Shown piece by piece: positions 61,532 through 63,937 of a DNA stretch of 63,937 bases (its first letter is position 1; each line of letters begins with the position of its first letter). The notes beneath the pieces were generated by a model, which made no database searches, was not told the origin of the DNA, and worked only from the letters and a program-made list of their open reading frames with translations. The position numbers were made by a program, and so were the translations under genes. Source of the stretch: an uncultured Treponema sp. (GTDB lineage Bacteria; Spirochaetota; Spirochaetia; Treponematales; Treponemataceae); assembly GCA_947167345.1 (NCBI GenBank), contig CAMVHR010000013.1:1-63937 (forward strand), in the 5' to 3' direction.

Positions 61532-63937
61532 TCAAGACCTTCTTCATCATTCATTATGTTAGGAATTGAAGTGTAAATTCCCGGCTCATATTCAGAATAT
61601 GGCTCTGTAAGATACTTAATATTCTGAGCAGCAAGATTGGAACCTTCAAGGCGGAGCATTGTTTCCTGATTTCTCGTAAGAGCATCCCATGCCCTAAGGC
61701 TTTCCTGAAGGCTTACTATTGCATGTGCATTCATCTTGCTGTCTCCAGTCAGCTGAGCAATACGGGCAAGCGTTACACCAAGGTTATTAGAAGCCTTCAT
61801 GTACGTATCAACAATATCGGCCTGGTCTTCGCGAACCTGTGGCAAAAGCACACCATGTAACTGACGCTGGGTATCAAGGATATTCAAAAGCTTTTCATAG
61901 TAACCTTGTGCCGCATAGTTATCATCACGAAGGCTAAGAGTATTTGCAAGCGAAAGAAGCACATGAGTATCCTCAGGAGCACCTTCCGCACTGCGTATAA
62001 ACGACCCCAGTGCTTCGGGGTAATTTCTGTTTCTGTACTGGATATAGCCTATTCTATAACGGATTGAAGATGTATCATTCTTGCCGTTTACAGCCTTGAT
62101 GTAATTACGGAGAGCAGTGTCCATGTCACCAGAGACAAAATAATCAATATCTCCCATATCGCTGTACAACTTACCAATGTCTGGAGTACTTTCAAAACCA
62201 CTGGAATCGTTTTCCTTTTCAAAAATCTCAATTCCCTGCTGATAAGCCTGTTCGGCAAGAATAAATTCACGCTCACTGACATATTCTTCACCCAAAAGGC
62301 GATATGTATCAATATAACGGTATGTATCGCGACGATTGCGGTATTGTTTAGACTTAAACACATCAATTGCACCTTTAAAGAATGCAACACCGCGCTTTCC
62401 GTTATTTGTCTTTACAAAGTACTGCCCCATATTGTACATAGCCATAGGATTATCAGGAGCACGTTTCATTGCATCCTCAAGCATGCTTCTCAAACCTTCT
62501 ATATGAGAGCGAAGATTTTCTTCAGACAGAGGCAATGTTCCATAACGCTTGTTCAACAGATATCCCGAAAGCTCAACCAAATCATCATCCCCAAGATTCT
62601 TGTTTATAGGGAAATAATTCTGCTTGTACTGCAAGACGAGTCCCAAATTATCTGTACGTATATAATAGCGCATCTGACGGGCAAGATATGTAGGAACATT
62701 ATTTTTCTTATTCCCATACAGTTGCATAAGTAAATCATACTGTTGCTTTGCAAGCTCAAACTTAGACGGTTCTTTTTCAGTTGCCCAATCAAGATACATA
62801 TCACCAAGCTGAAGGATTGCATCAGAATCATTAACATGATAATCAAGAACCTCACGCTTTATTACGCGTTCTGATTCTTCATAATTATACAAATCCTCAG
62901 CTTCCATTGAAGCCCATTCAAGTCCAGCTGTTTTGTCATGATCAAACTGCCTTACAATTCTTTTATACATGTTACGGGCTCGTTCATACTGCTTGTGCTC
63001 CCTGTAACTTCGTGCATATTTAAAGAACCATGACTTCATGATTTTATACGTCTGGGCATCATTAAACTTATCTTCTGACAGAGGATATTCACTCTGCTGG
63101 ATATGAACATAACCCTGCTTATACAAGCTCTGTGCACGCAAAGGAAATACTATGAAGTTTTTAGAGAAAATGAATATGCAGTAGCACATTATGGCAGCAA
63201 CTGTTGTCAGAATGACTCCAGGAATAATCCTGTTCTTCAGCTGATATTCTATAGAATGCTTGTATGCATCATATTCCTCTGCAGTACGGTGCTCAAAGTC
63301 CCTAGGAACAGGAATAGAAATGTCCAGTTTCTTTTCAAGGTCAGAAGCAACCTGACGGGCAGGAACTTTTCTCAGAATCTTTTCAAGAACTTCAAAGACT
63401 GCATCATCGGTAAATTCATTCTTTACAACAAAATCTTCAAGTGCAATACGCACATTTAATGGATAATGCTCAAGATTCTGAAGGAACAGCTTATATTCTG
63501 CATCTGTAAATGTATTTTTTTCTTTCTTTGGCTGATCAGACTTTTCTTCACCATCCTCAGGTTGGGTAGAAGAAGACTCTTCCTTGCGCTTATTAAGGTT
63601 TGCCGTAAGAGTATCTGAAAATCCAGGGATAGAAAAGTCATCACCTTCTACAGAAGTAATGTTTCCAAACTCAAAGTCAGAAGAACTAGCAGGCGGTGTT
63701 GAAAAATCTGCATCACTCATGTCCATGCCTGATGTATCAAAATCAGGAATAGAGGTCATATCTTCTGCTGGTAATCCGTCCACAACACTGCCAGCATCTG
63801 CGCCACTGGCAGCACCAATATCTCCCATGCTGTCCAAATCAGGCAAATCGCCAATCTCAGACAAATCAGATGAAGCTGGTGCATCAAAATCAGGAACAGC
63901 TCCAAAGTCAACAGTTTTTTCAGGAGCATCAAAATCT
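61528..63937 (-). CDS. Large TPR membrane protein, FlcA-like (partial, 5' end beyond the window)
   Basis: The gene is incomplete: the frame stays open to the right edge, and a TTG at 63864 is not a likely start. The translated part has an Asp/Pro-rich N-terminal region with repeated DFDAP and DLPDLDS segments, then a membrane segment (about nt 63140-63240, VILTTVAAIMCYCIFIFS), and a long TPR-type periplasmic region. This plan resembles the flagellar collar protein FlcA (Borrelia BB0236). It may thus belong to the periplasmic flagellar motor, though other TPR proteins are possible. It is coupled to the next gene by an ATGA overlap. Confidence 0.5.
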   Translation of the reverse strand, partial: DFDAPEKTVDFGAVPDFDAPASSDLSEIGDLPDLDSMGDIGAASGADAGSVVDGLPAEDMTSIPDFDTSGMDMSDADFSTPPASSSDFEFGNITSVEGDDFSIPGFSDTLTANLNKRKEESSSTQPEDGEEKSDQPKKEKNTFTDAEYKLFLQNLEHYPLNVRIALEDFVVKNEFTDDAVFEVLEKILRKVPARQVASDLEKKLDISIPVPRDFEHRTAEEYDAYKHSIEYQLKNRIIPGVILTTVAAIMCYCIFIFSKNFIVFPLRAQSLYKQGYVHIQQSEYPLSEDKFNDAQTYKIMKSWFFKYARSYREHKQYERARNMYKRIVRQFDHDKTAGLEWASMEAEDLYNYEESERVIKREVLDYHVNDSDAILQLGDMYLDWATEKEPSKFELAKQQYDLLMQLYGNKKNNVPTYLARQMRYYIRTDNLGLVLQYKQNYFPINKNLGDDDLVELSGYLLNKRYGTLPLSEENLRSHIEGLRSMLEDAMKRAPDNPMAMYNMGQYFVKTNNGKRGVAFFKGAIDVFKSKQYRNRRDTYRYIDTYRLLGEEYVSEREFILAEQAYQQGIEIFEKENDSSGFESTPDIGKLYSDMGDIDYFVSGDMDTALRNYIKAVNGKNDTSSIRYRIGYIQYRNRNYPEALGSFIRSAEGAPEDTHVLLSLANTLSLRDDNYAAQGYYEKLLNILDTQRQLHGVLLPQVREDQADIVDTYMKASNNLGVTLARIAQLTGDSKMNAHAIVSLQESLRAWDALTRNQETMLRLEGSNLAAQNIKYLTEPYSEYEPGIYTSIPNIMNDEEGLE

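Overview
The window looks like part of a Treponema-type spirochete chromosome, probably a gut or rumen species. Supporting signs are a rplU-prp-rpmA-obg-nadD-yqeK-LCP-rsfS cluster next to spoVG and rplY, a large TPR membrane protein resembling the spirochete flagellar collar protein FlcA, DUF2259 and DUF1361 proteins, a Maf-type (DUF115) protein, and moderate-to-low GC. I saw no integrase, IS element or CRISPR array. The species assignment is inference.

Layout. 1-2.6 kb is accessory: a TATGA microsatellite at the edge, an antitoxin with a toxin remnant, a nuclease/transposase tail and an AAA ATPase. 2.6-10.5 kb is mostly housekeeping: an ACT protein, an N-degron operon (clpS-clpA-aat), a GNAT gene behind a short upstream ORF and hairpin leader, superoxide dismutase, DUF1361 and the radical SAM protein YgiQ. 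10.5-14.1 kb is accessory again: two more orphan ATPases and a broken HU-like gene. 14.2-28.8 kb is a single-direction ten-gene, AT-rich island. 28.9-32.5 kb holds a SWIM protein and a SNF2 helicase with a palindromic repeat inserted in frame. 32.6-63.9 kb is largely core: phosphofructokinase, a FMN hydroxyacid enzyme, glpK, an Rrf2 regulator, three tRNAs, a PpiD-like chaperone, lepA, a trypsin-like protease, tilS, rplY, spoVG, ispE, the rplU-to-rsfS cluster, trxA, a DTW protein, envelope proteins and the TPR protein, which runs off the right edge.

The most interesting locus is the ten-gene island. In transcription order it encodes a small unknown protein, a stand-alone CARF/DxTHG-like protein, a sigma-factor-like protein, a vWA-PP2C-kinase triad (TerY-P type), a superfamily 1 helicase, a winged-helix-like protein, a coiled-coil protein with a McrB-like AAA module, and a DUF2357-like protein with zinc ribbons. 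The vWA-PP2C-kinase triad is known from tellurite/phage-defence contexts. Its combination here with a nucleotide-sensor-like protein, a sigma-like factor and DNA-processing enzymes may be an undescribed or poorly described variant. Two promoter-like cassettes inside it share three sequence boxes at identical distances from their start codons, which suggests one dedicated regulator.

Other patterns: several genes have a good -35/-10 pair that places the start codon at the predicted transcription start (leaderless mRNAs), and each of the three orphan ATPase genes carries its own inverted repeat over its promoter. All motif and promoter calls were made by reading the sequence; none has been tested by a database search.
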